Shown one piece after another: positions 6,217 to 14,550 of a stretch of 17,227 nt of DNA. The DNA comes from Methanobacteriaceae archaeon (lineage in GTDB: Archaea > Methanobacteriota > Methanobacteria > Methanobacteriales > Methanobacteriaceae). Location of the stretch: assembly GCA_027318585.1 (NCBI GenBank), contig DAHVOW010000029.1:1-17227 (forward strand). Reading direction: 5' to 3'. Within the stretch, counting starts at the first letter, position 1. Each line of letters begins with the position of its first letter. The position numbers and the translations under genes were made by a program. Below the pieces are notes generated by a model. The model saw only the letters and a program-made list of their open reading frames with translations. It searched no databases and had not been told where the DNA came from.

Positions 6217-6891
6217 ATGACAAAAATCGTGGGGCCCATCTTCACTGGGCGCAGCTGGGAGGAGTACCAAAAGATGTTCCATCTGGAAGAGTGGGAACTG
6301 AAAAACCAAAGTTTCCTGGACTGTGCCGCTGGAGCCAGCTCCTTTGCTGCCTACCTGGCCAATCAGGGCGGTGATGTAAGGGCCGTGGACCGGCTCTATG
6401 ACCAGGACCCCCAGATTCTTAGATCATTGTGTCAGGAACATCTTGAGGCCCTGATTAAATCCCTGGAACCCATCAAAAAAGAGTTTGATTGGACCTACTT
6501 TCGGGATCTGGAACATCTGCAGAAGCATCGCTATGGTAGCTGCCAGGAGTTCTACCAGGACTACTCCCAGAATAGGCATCGCTACATCCAGGGTGATCTG
6601 ACCCGGCTGCCCTTTGATGATGACCAGTTTGATATAGTTCTTTGCTCCCATCTGCTTTTTATCTACGACCATCGTCTGGATCTGGACTTCCATCTACGGG
6701 TCCTGGAGGAGATGTTCCGGGTGGCAGGGGAGGAAGTACGGATATACCCCCTGGTGAAGCATAAGAAGCGAAAATCAGAATTTTTAAAACCAGTCTGGGA
6801 GAGATTGTCAGAGGTGGCCGAACTGGAACTGGTGAAGGTGGACTACCAGTTCCGCAGGGGTGGGGACCAGATGTTGGTTATGAGAAAATGA
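6217..6891 (+). CDS. Class I SAM-dependent methyltransferase
   Basis: A 224-residue soluble protein with the Rossmann methyltransferase pattern. Motif I, FLDCAAGASSFAAYLA, at 33-48 binds S-adenosylmethionine. The acidic end of strand 2 is VRAVDRLYD, with Asp58. A GDLTRLPFDDDQFD segment near 126-139 corresponds to the adenine-binding acidic position and motif IV, followed by the strand IVLCSHLLFIY. A helix of about 60 residues (64-123) between motifs II and III is longer and more charged than usual and may form a substrate cap. Methyl acceptor unknown. The start is ATG at 6217, with no strong ribosome-binding site but a TATA-like box in leaderless position. The gene is convergent with the PAS-sensor gene, nine bases downstream. 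Confidence 0.85.
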   Translation: MTKIVGPIFTGRSWEEYQKMFHLEEWELKNQSFLDCAAGASSFAAYLANQGGDVRAVDRLYDQDPQILRSLCQEHLEALIKSLEPIKKEFDWTYFRDLEHLQKHRYGSCQEFYQDYSQNRHRYIQGDLTRLPFDDDQFDIVLCSHLLFIYDHRLDLDFHLRVLEEMFRVAGEEVRIYPLVKHKKRKSEFLKPVWERLSEVAELELVKVDYQFRRGGDQMLVMRK

Positions 6892-6900
6892 TATATTTAC

Positions 6901-9198
6901 TTAATCTGCACCGGTTCTCTGGTAGGTTATATCCTTAGCCAGACCCACCCGGCGATATATCTGCTTATTCTCATTAATAACTGGGAAGGAACGTATTCTA
7001 ATCCATCTTATGCCCCCATCAGGACGTTTCAAACGGCATTCCATAGATTTGGTGCGGGTCAGGTCGTTGATCTCCAGGGATCCATAAATATGATGTATGA
7101 ACTTCTCCTGGTCCTGGGAATGTATGGATTCAATCCAGGACCGGGGATTCTGGTAGAGTTCACTAATGGAGGAGCCCCATATCTTCTGATAAGAGGGGCT
7201 CATGTACAGTAGCTGGCCATTCAAGGGGTCGATCATCCAGAACACCTCCTCAATATTCCGGGCCATCAACTGGAAGATCTCTTCTCTCATCTTCATCTTG
7301 AATTCATTGAGCTTCCGGCGGGTTATGTCCCGTAAGATAGCGGTGGTGAAACACTTTCCCTCCAGCTGCCAGGAGTTAAGAGACATCTCCAGGGGAAATT
7401 CACTCCCATCTTTACGCAGGCCATAGGATTCGAAAACCTTTCCAGAACCATTATTGGGTTTTGATTCGGGGAGTTCCATATGTCCAGCGAATTCAGCCTG
7501 GTATCTTTCCGGGATGAGGATATCCACTGGTTGGCCCAGGATATCCTCTTGACTGTAATCGAAGATCCGTTCCAGACTGCGGTTTGAGAATACAATGGCC
7601 CCATCTTCATCGGTTATGATTATGGCATCCATGGCAGTTTGGGCCAGGGTACGGAACTTCTCTTCACTACCCTTCAAGGCCCTTTCCACTTGCATCTGTT
7701 TGGTGATATCTTCCATGGTCATGAGGTACTCCCCATTATCCAGGTGAATGGGTATGAAGTAGATGATCTTCACCTCTCCATTGTTGCTGGTGACAGGGAA
7801 AATCCTTGAAGCTTTATCTCCGGGTTTCGATCCATTAAAATCTTCAATCCAGGTTGAAATTACCTCATTTCTAATTTCAGTATCAGGGTAAGCTTTCTTA
7901 AACCATTCCTTTCCATTAGGCACATCTTCCAGGGTGTAACCAGATATTTCCTCAAATTTAGGATTCACGTAGAGGTAGTCGCCCTGGGCATCAATGAGCA
8001 CCAATCCAAAGGGAGCATTCTCGGTTATGGTTCTTAATTTCGATTTTTCGGACAGTAAATTCTCTTCTATCTGTTTTTGGGAACTGATATCCCTACCCTC
8101 GGGGACCAGATACTGCAGGCCGCCCTCCTGGTCGTAGATGGGGTGCATGCTGTACTCGATCCATAGGGGACCTTTTTTGGTGTGGATCTCTAGTTCTTCA
8201 TTGATGATTTCTCCACCGGCACACAGTTCAATGTCCTGCTGTATACGTTCCCGGAGCTGGGGGGTGAGGGACCACCATTGCAGGTCCTGGAACATGGCCC
8301 CCTGCACCTCCTCCAGGGTGGTGTTAATGAGGGATAGGGGGGTGTTGTTAACAAACACCACCCGACCATCGGGCTCCAATACGGCCACGAAAGTCTGCAT
8401 ATCATCCAGGACGCCAGTCAGAAAGTTCCTCCGTTCTAGAAGATAACTTTCGGTTTTCTTGTTTTCAGTGATATCCCGGGCTATTAGCTGCACCACTTTT
8501 AACTTTCCAGGAGTGGTCATGGGTTGGAGATTGGTGCTGAACCATCTCTTCTCTCCCTGAATTACGGTTTCCTCCTCCAGAGTAATACCCTGATTAGTTT
8601 TGATCACCTTACGTATGCTTTTCATCTGGCGGTTAGCATGCTCCAGGGGGAATATGTCCCACATCTTCTTACCCACCAGTCCATCAGGGTTAAGCCCGAA
8701 AAATCGGTTAGCACTGGTATTGGCCATCAAAAATTCTCCTTGGGAGTTCACCGCGGCTATGGGGTCATCGGCATTCTCCACCAGCAACCGATACCGCTCC
8801 TCACTCTCCCGGAGAGCTTTTTCCATACGGTGCTTGTAAAGGGCCATCTCCAGGGTGTGGACGAGTTCCTGGGGATTCACCGGCTTTATCAGGTAGCCGT
8901 AGGTGTTGAGTAAATCGTTTTTACTCAGATACAGGTCGGTGTTACCAGGACTTAAAAAGATAAGAGGAATAGTATTTTTGGATTTTAATTGTTCAACAGC
9001 ACCCCAGAAAGGACTTTCATTTTTAAAAACAACATCCATGATGATAAGATCAGGGTTAGAATCAGGAACTGTATTTAAAGAATCATCATTTAAATTAGAA
9101 ATATCAATGACCTGGAATCCTTTAGAATCCAGTATATGGTCTAGTTTCTGGGCTTCGAGGGCATCCTCCACCGCCATCAAGATCGTGGTTTCTTTCAT
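6901..9198 (-). CDS. Receiver/multi-PAS sensor protein without kinase domain
   Basis: About 765 residues with no membrane segment. Numbered from the upstream ATG at 9207, a receiver domain spans about 8-125, with the acidic pair E14-D15, phosphorylatable Asp58 (IIMDVV), Ser86 (FLSPG) and Lys108 (LIKP), so phosphotransfer chemistry looks intact. Five PAS/PAC units follow at about 136-248, 261-376, 388-505, 514-629 and 641-762; four of them end in a DIT-type PAC motif. The protein stops three to eight residues after the last PAC, and no HisKA or HATPase segment follows; the next gene is convergent. It could act as an adaptor in phosphorelay signalling with a separate kinase, sensing redox or small ligands. 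ATG at 9198 is chosen because GGGA lies nine bases upstream; ATG at 9207 is the alternative. Confidence 0.9.
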   Translation of the reverse strand: MKETTILMAVEDALEAQKLDHILDSKGFQVIDISNLNDDSLNTVPDSNPDLIIMDVVFKNESPFWGAVEQLKSKNTIPLIFLSPGNTDLYLSKNDLLNTYGYLIKPVNPQELVHTLEMALYKHRMEKALRESEERYRLLVENADDPIAAVNSQGEFLMANTSANRFFGLNPDGLVGKKMWDIFPLEHANRQMKSIRKVIKTNQGITLEEETVIQGEKRWFSTNLQPMTTPGKLKVVQLIARDITENKKTESYLLERRNFLTGVLDDMQTFVAVLEPDGRVVFVNNTPLSLINTTLEEVQGAMFQDLQWWSLTPQLRERIQQDIELCAGGEIINEELEIHTKKGPLWIEYSMHPIYDQEGGLQYLVPEGRDISSQKQIEENLLSEKSKLRTITENAPFGLVLIDAQGDYLYVNPKFEEISGYTLEDVPNGKEWFKKAYPDTEIRNEVISTWIEDFNGSKPGDKASRIFPVTSNNGEVKIIYFIPIHLDNGEYLMTMEDITKQMQVERALKGSEEKFRTLAQTAMDAIIITDEDGAIVFSNRSLERIFDYSQEDILGQPVDILIPERYQAEFAGHMELPESKPNNGSGKVFESYGLRKDGSEFPLEMSLNSWQLEGKCFTTAILRDITRRKLNEFKMKMREEIFQLMARNIEEVFWMIDPLNGQLLYMSPSYQKIWGSSISELYQNPRSWIESIHSQDQEKFIHHIYGSLEINDLTRTKSMECRLKRPDGGIRWIRIRSFPVINENKQIYRRVGLAKDITYQRTGAD

Positions 9199-9336
9199 TA
9201 AAACCATTCCCGATCATTGTAGGCTATCATATAAGTTATCAGTTACTATCGCGAGTTAAGAGGAAAAACATAAATAATGTAAGTGCCAGTAGAGTATGAA
9301 GCTTTGAAACAACCATAAAAAAGTTAAAAACCCTAT

Positions 9337-10188
9337 TTACACAAAAAAGAGTTTGTATATTACTAGAGAAGTAAATAGTAATCCCCCCAGACCCGTATTA
9401 ACGTAGGGAAGATACCAGTACAGCTTATCAATTTCAAGATCCTTTTTTAAGAGTAACAGTAAGGGGAATAGTGGATATAGAAAGACCAGAAAGCTTAATG
9501 GATAAAATCCAGCGAGATAAACCACCATAACCGATAGCAGGGTCCAGAAAATAAGGCAGATACTTAGAGATGCCTTTTCCCCTATGAAGACTGGAGTGGT
9601 ATTTATACCGGCATCCGCATCGTATTTCAAATCTGGTATGGCTGAGAAGATGTGCATGGCGGAGATGTGGAAGAAGGCCCCCAGCATGAAAATCAAGGGA
9701 GGTAGGGAACCGGCAGCCAGGTAGTAGGCGAAGATACCGGGCATGATATACAGGTAATTAGACATGAAGTCCAAGAATGGTTTTTCCTTGAAGCGAAGTG
9801 GCTGGGCACTGTAGAAGTAGGATAAAAACAGGAAGATCCCGAAGAGTATCCTTTCGGTGTTATCCTGGAAGAACAAGAGCAGGAAGGAGAACCCGGTGAC
9901 CAGAAATATCAAATTAAGAAGTTTTTTCCGGTCTCTTTTTTGTAGTCTTAGTTCCTTTTCATCCTTTTTAGGGTTCAGTAAGTCTGTTTCCTCGTCCCAG
10001 TAATCATTAACCCCGTAGATGAATATGTTGGCTGGGAAGAAGAAGTAGAAAAGGTAGAGGTAGTACTCCGGCCGGAAGAAATCTCCTAAAAGAGTAAATC
10101 CCAGGGCGTATCCCACCACGTAGGTGCCGCCGGTGTAGATCCAGAACCGGGGTCGTGAAACTTTTATGCTGAAGGAAAAAAGGTCCAT
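9337..10188 (-). CDS. lyeJ: UbiA-family prenyltransferase, lycopene-elongase type
   Basis: A 283-residue membrane protein of the UbiA superfamily with about eight or nine hydrophobic segments. The first Asp-rich motif, NDYWDEETD, is at 61-69 and the second, DLKYDAD, at 186-192; they bind the Mg2+-diphosphate of the prenyl donor. The N-terminal SRPRFWIYTGG and the IPDLKYDADAGINTTPVFIG region resemble haloarchaeal lycopene elongase (LyeJ) and actinobacterial CrtEb, which add C5 units from dimethylallyl diphosphate to the ends of lycopene to make C45/C50 carotenoids. The gene starts with ATG at 10188 behind GGGGG and lies 32 bases after crtB, so it is very probably the third gene of a crtI-crtB operon. 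A role in another lipid pathway cannot be fully excluded, but context strongly favours carotenoids. Confidence 0.87.
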   Translation of the reverse strand: MDLFSFSIKVSRPRFWIYTGGTYVVGYALGFTLLGDFFRPEYYLYLFYFFFPANIFIYGVNDYWDEETDLLNPKKDEKELRLQKRDRKKLLNLIFLVTGFSFLLLFFQDNTERILFGIFLFLSYFYSAQPLRFKEKPFLDFMSNYLYIMPGIFAYYLAAGSLPPLIFMLGAFFHISAMHIFSAIPDLKYDADAGINTTPVFIGEKASLSICLIFWTLLSVMVVYLAGFYPLSFLVFLYPLFPLLLLLKKDLEIDKLYWYLPYVNTGLGGLLFTSLVIYKLFFV

Positions 10189-10220
10189 AAAACATGCCCC
10201 CAGTACTTGGCTGATTTTTT

Positions 10221-11060
10221 TTAGTTGAATCCTAACCGTAGGGAGTTGGTGAAGACGTTGGTAACGATCTTAGGTAGGGAGGGTTTGACTTTACGCTGGA
10301 AGACCACCTGGGGATCCTTCCTGATCTGGGTGCCTGTCCATTTGTAGAGGTCGGAGGCGGTTTTTACTGGTATCAGGTAACGGTAGGGTATGTATTTGAA
10401 GCCGGCCTCGGCTTTAGCCTGCCAATCAAGGTAGGTGTCCAGTTGTTTATTTACAAAGCTACGAAAACCCTCCGGGTTTTTGCGGGCTTCTTCTGGTTGG
10501 AGACTGCCCAGTCCGTATCTTTCCAGATCTTCTTGTGGGAAGTACACCCTTCCCAGATCCAGGTCCTCGTTGATGTCCCGTATGAAGTTGATGTACTGCA
10601 TGGCCCGTCCCAGATACCGTGCGGCAGGGTAGGAATCAGGGGATAATCCCATTATTTTGGCCATGAAGAGCCCCACCACCTCGGATGAGCCGTAAAGATA
10701 GGTTAAAAGCTCATCCAGGTCCTGGTACTGGGTTTTGGTGATATCCATCTCCATGGATTTCAGGAAGGCCTGGGTCCATTTTTCATCGAAATTCTTGTCC
10801 CGGGATAGTTGGGCGAAGGAGTCCACCACCACATCACCGGTATGATGGCCCTTCCGGGCCTCTTTGTAACGTTCTTGGAAGGAATAGAATCCCTCTGCAT
10901 CCTGTGGTATGGCATCCACGTAATCATCAGCCTTACGTAGGAAGCTGTAGAGTATGAAGACTTCTTCCTTGACCTTTTTGGGGAAAAATAATGTGCTATA
11001 AAAGTAGGTTTTACTACCTTTTTTAAATAGAGAGTAGATCGTGCTATTAGTCATTATCAT
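10221..11060 (-). CDS. crtB: Phytoene synthase
   Basis: A 279-residue squalene/phytoene synthase-family enzyme that condenses two prenyl diphosphates head to head, most likely two GGPP to phytoene. The first Asp-rich motif is RKADDYVD at 42-49. The second lies in the diagnostic GRAMQYINFIRDINED at 151-166, followed by GRVYFPQEDLERYG, the typical end of the active-site region. Length is normal. Its ATG overlaps the TGA of crtI in a 4-base ATGA, indicating translational coupling; a second in-frame ATG lies two codons on. A C30 diapophytoene synthase acting on FPP is the main alternative, but archaeal GGPP supply and the neighbouring C50-type genes favour phytoene. The enzyme is probably loosely membrane-associated. 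Confidence 0.93.
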   Translation of the reverse strand: MIMTNSTIYSLFKKGSKTYFYSTLFFPKKVKEEVFILYSFLRKADDYVDAIPQDAEGFYSFQERYKEARKGHHTGDVVVDSFAQLSRDKNFDEKWTQAFLKSMEMDITKTQYQDLDELLTYLYGSSEVVGLFMAKIMGLSPDSYPAARYLGRAMQYINFIRDINEDLDLGRVYFPQEDLERYGLGSLQPEEARKNPEGFRSFVNKQLDTYLDWQAKAEAGFKYIPYRYLIPVKTASDLYKWTGTQIRKDPQVVFQRKVKPSLPKIVTNVFTNSLRLGFN

Positions 11061-12532
11061 ATACCATACTCTTCATTTATTTCTTTAGCTACAATTTCGG
11101 AGGATATAAAGGTCATTGGTACCCCTATGCCGGGATGAGTGTATTGTCCAGTGTAGTACAGGTTTTTGACCTTCTTACTCTTGTGTGCAGGGCGGAAAAG
11201 AGCAGTCTGTCGCATGGTGTGGGATAATCCCAGTGCGGTGCCCTTATAGGCATTGTATCGGTCCTTGAAGTCATTGAGGGCGAAAATCCGTTCCACCACA
11301 ATGTGGTCTCGGATGTTCTCTCCGGTCTTGGCCTCCAGGTCATCCAGGATGTAGTTGTACAGTTTCTCTCGATGTTCCTCGGTGTCCTCCAATCCCGGGG
11401 CCAATGGTATCAGTAGAAACAGGGTGTCCATGCCTGGTGGGGCGGCGCTGCGATCAGTTTTGGAGGGTATGTTAACGTAGTAGGATGGGTTTTCAGGCCA
11501 TGCCGCTTTTTCTGGGTCGAATAGGGTGTCGAATCCTTCGGCCCAATCCTTGTCCAGGACGAGGTTGTGGTGCACCAGATTCTCCATCTCCCGGTCGATA
11601 CCCACGTAGGCCACCATGGAAGATGGGGCTAAAACCTTCTTCTCCCAATAAGTAGCGGGATAGGTCTGGTATTTATCATCCAGCAGCTCTATCTCGGTGA
11701 AGGGATAGTCGGCGTTGACCAAGACCAGATCAGCCTCATAGGTCCCGTTACTGGTCTTCACTCCAGTGGCCACACCGTTCTCTACCATGATCTGCTCCAC
11801 TGGTTCGTTGAAGATGAATTCGGCTCCCAGGGACTGTGCCAGTTCATAGATGGAATTGGCCACCCTTCTCATACCTCCCTGGGGATAAAACACCCCCATG
11901 GTGAGGTCGATGTGGGACATGATATGATATAATGATGGGGTTCGTTTGGGTGAGCTTCCCAGGAATCCTATGCTGTACTGTACTATTTTACGGGCCTCGT
12001 CACTTTCGAATTTCCGGTCCACGAAGTGTTCCAGATTTTCCAGGATGTTGAGGCGAATACCGCTCATGAGCATTTTTCCATTTAAAAAGTCCAGGATGGT
12101 ACGATAATCCTTGTATAAAAGTTCTTTAACCGATAATTCGTACATCTTCTCGGCAGAAGCCAGATACTCCTTCAGTTTTTCGCCACCATTTTCTTCAAAA
12201 GTATCAAACAGGGCATAATTTTTCTCCAGTTCGGATTCGACATCCACCACCTCATCCTGGGAGAAATATATCTTGTAGGATGGGTCCAGTCTGTCCAATT
12301 CGAAGAAATCTTCTGGTTTTTTATCGAAGTTAGCGTAAAAGTGTTCGTATACATCGGGCATCAGGTACCAGGATGGACCCATGTCAAAGTGGAATCCCTG
12401 GTCACTGTAGACACTGGCCCGGCCACCAGGTCCTTCATTTTTTTCTATAACCTTTACTTGATAGCCATCTTTAGCCAATAAGGCTGCTGCTGATAATCCC
12501 CCGAAGCCGGCTCCTACAATTATAACCTTCAT
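11057..12532 (-). CDS. crtI: Phytoene desaturase (CrtI-type)
   Basis: A 491-residue FAD-dependent desaturase. The protein opens with the dinucleotide-binding fold VIIVGAGFGGLSAAALL and the following EKNEGPGGRA, then FDMGPSWY, all typical of CrtI. The C-terminal signature YYTGQYTHPGIGVPM is also typical. The enzyme introduces double bases of conjugation stepwise into phytoene, giving neurosporene or lycopene, at the membrane surface. The reading frame extends 12 codons upstream, but GGTGAT lies four bases before ATG at 12532, and the protein begins there directly with the FAD-binding strand, so this start is chosen. A TATA-like TTTATTTAATT lies about 40 bases upstream. It is the first gene of crtI-crtB-lyeJ. 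It is the only desaturase here, so it may also do the job of CrtD. Confidence 0.93.
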   Translation of the reverse strand: MKVIIVGAGFGGLSAAALLAKDGYQVKVIEKNEGPGGRASVYSDQGFHFDMGPSWYLMPDVYEHFYANFDKKPEDFFELDRLDPSYKIYFSQDEVVDVESELEKNYALFDTFEENGGEKLKEYLASAEKMYELSVKELLYKDYRTILDFLNGKMLMSGIRLNILENLEHFVDRKFESDEARKIVQYSIGFLGSSPKRTPSLYHIMSHIDLTMGVFYPQGGMRRVANSIYELAQSLGAEFIFNEPVEQIMVENGVATGVKTSNGTYEADLVLVNADYPFTEIELLDDKYQTYPATYWEKKVLAPSSMVAYVGIDREMENLVHHNLVLDKDWAEGFDTLFDPEKAAWPENPSYYVNIPSKTDRSAAPPGMDTLFLLIPLAPGLEDTEEHREKLYNYILDDLEAKTGENIRDHIVVERIFALNDFKDRYNAYKGTALGLSHTMRQTALFRPAHKSKKVKNLYYTGQYTHPGIGVPMTFISSEIVAKEINEEYGI

Positions 12533-12761
12533 TTTCATCACCAAAGAAGCTGTTCTGATATTCAACAATTAAATAAATCCTGATTTCAATTGACAATAAA
12601 ATAATATTCTACGATATGGTATTAAAGTTTAACTTCCAGGGGCCACATATAATAACTTAGCCTTAATCTGGTAATATCAGATGATTTTTTATGTTGAGAA
12701 CCATTTAGAAATAGATATGTTTAATTAAGATATTTCTCTCCTCTTAGGGAGTTGAAAGACC
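12533..12761. other. Divergent intergenic region of the carotenoid locus
   Basis: About 230 A/T-rich bases between crtI and the MenA-like gene. On the minus side lies a TATA-like GATTTATTTAATTG (12562-12577) for the crt operon and the palindrome TCAATTGA nearby. On the plus side lies the dyad at 12707-12737. No gene or structured RNA was recognised; the middle part (12600-12700) shows nothing clear. Confidence 0.5.
12707..12737. promoter_or_regulatory. Dyad around the promoter of the MenA-like gene
   Basis: AGAAATA (12707-12713) and TATTTCT (12731-12737) are perfect 7-base arms around 17 bases containing TTTAATTAAG, a likely TATA element about 37 bases before the TTG start codon. A protein bound to both arms would cover the promoter, which suggests repression, but no regulator gene lies nearby. 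Confidence 0.35.
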
Positions 12762-13673
12762 TTGAACCGGCAAGATTATATTAACCTACTCAAACTGGGA
12801 CGCTTCCACTTTCTGGGGGCAGGATTTTTCTTCTTCACAGCAGGAGCCTTACTAGCTGTACTTATAAATATCCCATTTTCCCTGGAGAGATTTCTTCTTG
12901 GTTACCTGGTGGTGCTGCCAGCCCATCTATCGGTATCCTACAGCAACGATTACTTCGACGTGGAAGTGGATAAATATGGAGAGCCCACCCTGTTCACCGG
13001 GGGAAGTGGCATCCTGGTAAAGCATCCCCACTTACGATCTACGGCCCGAAAGATCGCCCTGGCCCTCTTAACTGTTTCAGTAGTACTGGCCGTGTTGTTT
13101 ACCATCCGCTATCAAATGCCCCTGTTTCTACTTTTAAGCCTCATAGGGATTTTTTTGGCCTGGTACTACTCCGCTCCTCCCCTCCAGTTATCCTATCGTG
13201 GCTGGGGTGAATTGGCCATGGTGGTCAGCGGCTTTCTAATTCCCTGTCTTGGTTTCCTATCCCTGGCCGGTTTCCTGAATATGCAAATCATATTATTCAC
13301 CCTGCCGGCCATGTGCTACCAGGTGGTGTTCATAATGAGCGTGGAGATCCCGGACTTGGAAACTGACCTTAAGGGGCATAAAAACACCTACGTCGTTAAA
13401 CATGGCCGTAAGGTCGGATTCATGTTAGCCGGAGTGTTCGGTGTACTATCCACAATCCTGTTCCTGTCAACCGCCTTAAAAGAAGTGTATACCGTGCCTG
13501 ATTTTTTGGTGGTGGCCCTGATTTCTCTTTTACCAGCGGGGATCGGGTTATGGTCCTGGAAGAAGAGCACCACCCACCGGGAAGTAGCCACTCGACTGGC
13601 CACCTACAACCTCATTGGCTTGTTCAGCTTTATAATAATCCTGGATGCCTATTTCTGGTCCCTAATCTGGTAA
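12762..13673 (+). CDS. UbiA-family prenyltransferase, MenA-like
   Basis: A 303-residue membrane protein with about nine hydrophobic segments. The first Asp-rich motif is NDYFDVEVD at 62-70, followed by FTGGSGILV, and the second is IPDLETDLKGHKNTYVVKHG near 196-215. The GGSG after the first motif and the DLETD-KGHKNTY box resemble MenA (1,4-dihydroxy-2-naphthoate prenyltransferase) more than DGGGP synthase or heme O synthase. Methanobacteriales are not known to make menaquinone, so the acceptor is unclear; the position inside a carotenoid locus suggests a carotenoid or related aromatic lipid. The start is TTG at 12762, ten bases after GGGAG; no ATG is near. It is divergent from crtI and ends two bases before the convergent CruF-like gene. 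Confidence 0.85.
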   Translation: MNRQDYINLLKLGRFHFLGAGFFFFTAGALLAVLINIPFSLERFLLGYLVVLPAHLSVSYSNDYFDVEVDKYGEPTLFTGGSGILVKHPHLRSTARKIALALLTVSVVLAVLFTIRYQMPLFLLLSLIGIFLAWYYSAPPLQLSYRGWGELAMVVSGFLIPCLGFLSLAGFLNMQIILFTLPAMCYQVVFIMSVEIPDLETDLKGHKNTYVVKHGRKVGFMLAGVFGVLSTILFLSTALKEVYTVPDFLVVALISLLPAGIGLWSWKKSTTHREVATRLATYNLIGLFSFIIILDAYFWSLIW

Positions 13674-13675
13674 AA

Positions 13676-14473
13676 TTAAGTGGAGAAGTTCCCTACCCGT
13701 TTCTGGGTTGTTTGGAGTATGTAGATTATGAAAATTACACCGATAATTCCCGGGACCAGGAGGCCCAGATAGAAATCAACAGCTGACCAGAAGCACAGTA
13801 TCAGGAACAGACTGGATACCAGGGCAGTGGGTTGGTTTTTTTCCAGGGAGGCACCCAGTATCAGGAGGGCCAGGCCCGATGCCAGGGCTCCAGTCAGAAT
13901 CCATCCCAGGAAGTTCAGGAAGGGTACTCCATAAAAGAATCCGGGCCACAGATATTTCCAGAAGTTGAGGGCCACTGCTGCCGGGTCCAGGACCAGATCA
14001 GCAGCCAATACCAGTATCGCAGTGGCAGCTACGAAGAGGAGTTTAGAGGACCTAATGGATCTTATCCTGTTTTCCCCATCTTTTAACCAGGTTAAATTAC
14101 CGGCCAGGTATATGCATCCTAAAAATAGGGGGACATAGGCAAAGGGGACGGTGAAGGGAGTGTATCCGAAGACTTTAGCCCCGATAAGGCCAGTGTATTC
14201 AAAGGGGCTGTAGGGAAATCCGGTGATGATGGCCAGGGTTTCAATGACCAGGGCGTAGATGCTGAAGACCAGTATGGTTACCAGGCCCTTCTTCCAACCC
14301 AGCCACAGAATCATGGCTGCGTAGCAGGGTAAGGATAGGGCTATGATGAATATAGCAGATATATTGGCCATCTGAGGATTTATCTCCACATTGGCCACGA
14401 AAAAAGCCACTATAATCAGGATAATTGCGGTTAGGTAGAAGTATTTACTGTAATCCCGGTTGATGCTGCCCAT
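13676..14473 (-). CDS. cruF: CruF-like carotenoid hydratase (DUF422)
   Basis: A 265-residue membrane protein with about seven hydrophobic segments. The family hallmark is a conserved block at about 159-195 containing DLVLDPAAV, the aromatic run FWKYLWPG, and FYGVPFLNFLGWILTG. ETLAIITGFPYSPFEYT near 78-92 is also typical. CruF-type enzymes hydrate carotenoid end groups: in haloarchaea CruF converts bisanhydrobacterioruberin to bacterioruberin, and in cyanobacteria it acts on gamma-carotene derivatives. With a lycopene elongase in the same locus, hydration of C45/C50 chains is the best guess. The start is ATG at 14473 with GGGAGATC upstream. It is convergent with the MenA-like gene and divergent from the UbiB-like gene. 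Confidence 0.87.
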   Translation of the reverse strand: MGSINRDYSKYFYLTAIILIIVAFFVANVEINPQMANISAIFIIALSLPCYAAMILWLGWKKGLVTILVFSIYALVIETLAIITGFPYSPFEYTGLIGAKVFGYTPFTVPFAYVPLFLGCIYLAGNLTWLKDGENRIRSIRSSKLLFVAATAILVLAADLVLDPAAVALNFWKYLWPGFFYGVPFLNFLGWILTGALASGLALLILGASLEKNQPTALVSSLFLILCFWSAVDFYLGLLVPGIIGVIFIIYILQTTQKRVGNFST

Positions 14474-14550
14474 AGCTTGATCTCCCTATTTTAAATTTTT
14501 TGATGCAACCTTAAAAAGTAATATAAGAAAGGGGTACATAATCTTAACCT

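Noticed and set aside
6145..6309. Upstream extension of the zinc-ribbon gene
   Set aside because: The extra 55 codons overlap the divergent methyltransferase gene and its promoter, and the ATG at 6144 has a good ribosome-binding site.
12533..12568. Twelve-residue extension of CrtI
   Set aside because: GGTGAT sits four bases before the ATG at 12532, and the FAD-binding strand begins there, as in other CrtI proteins.
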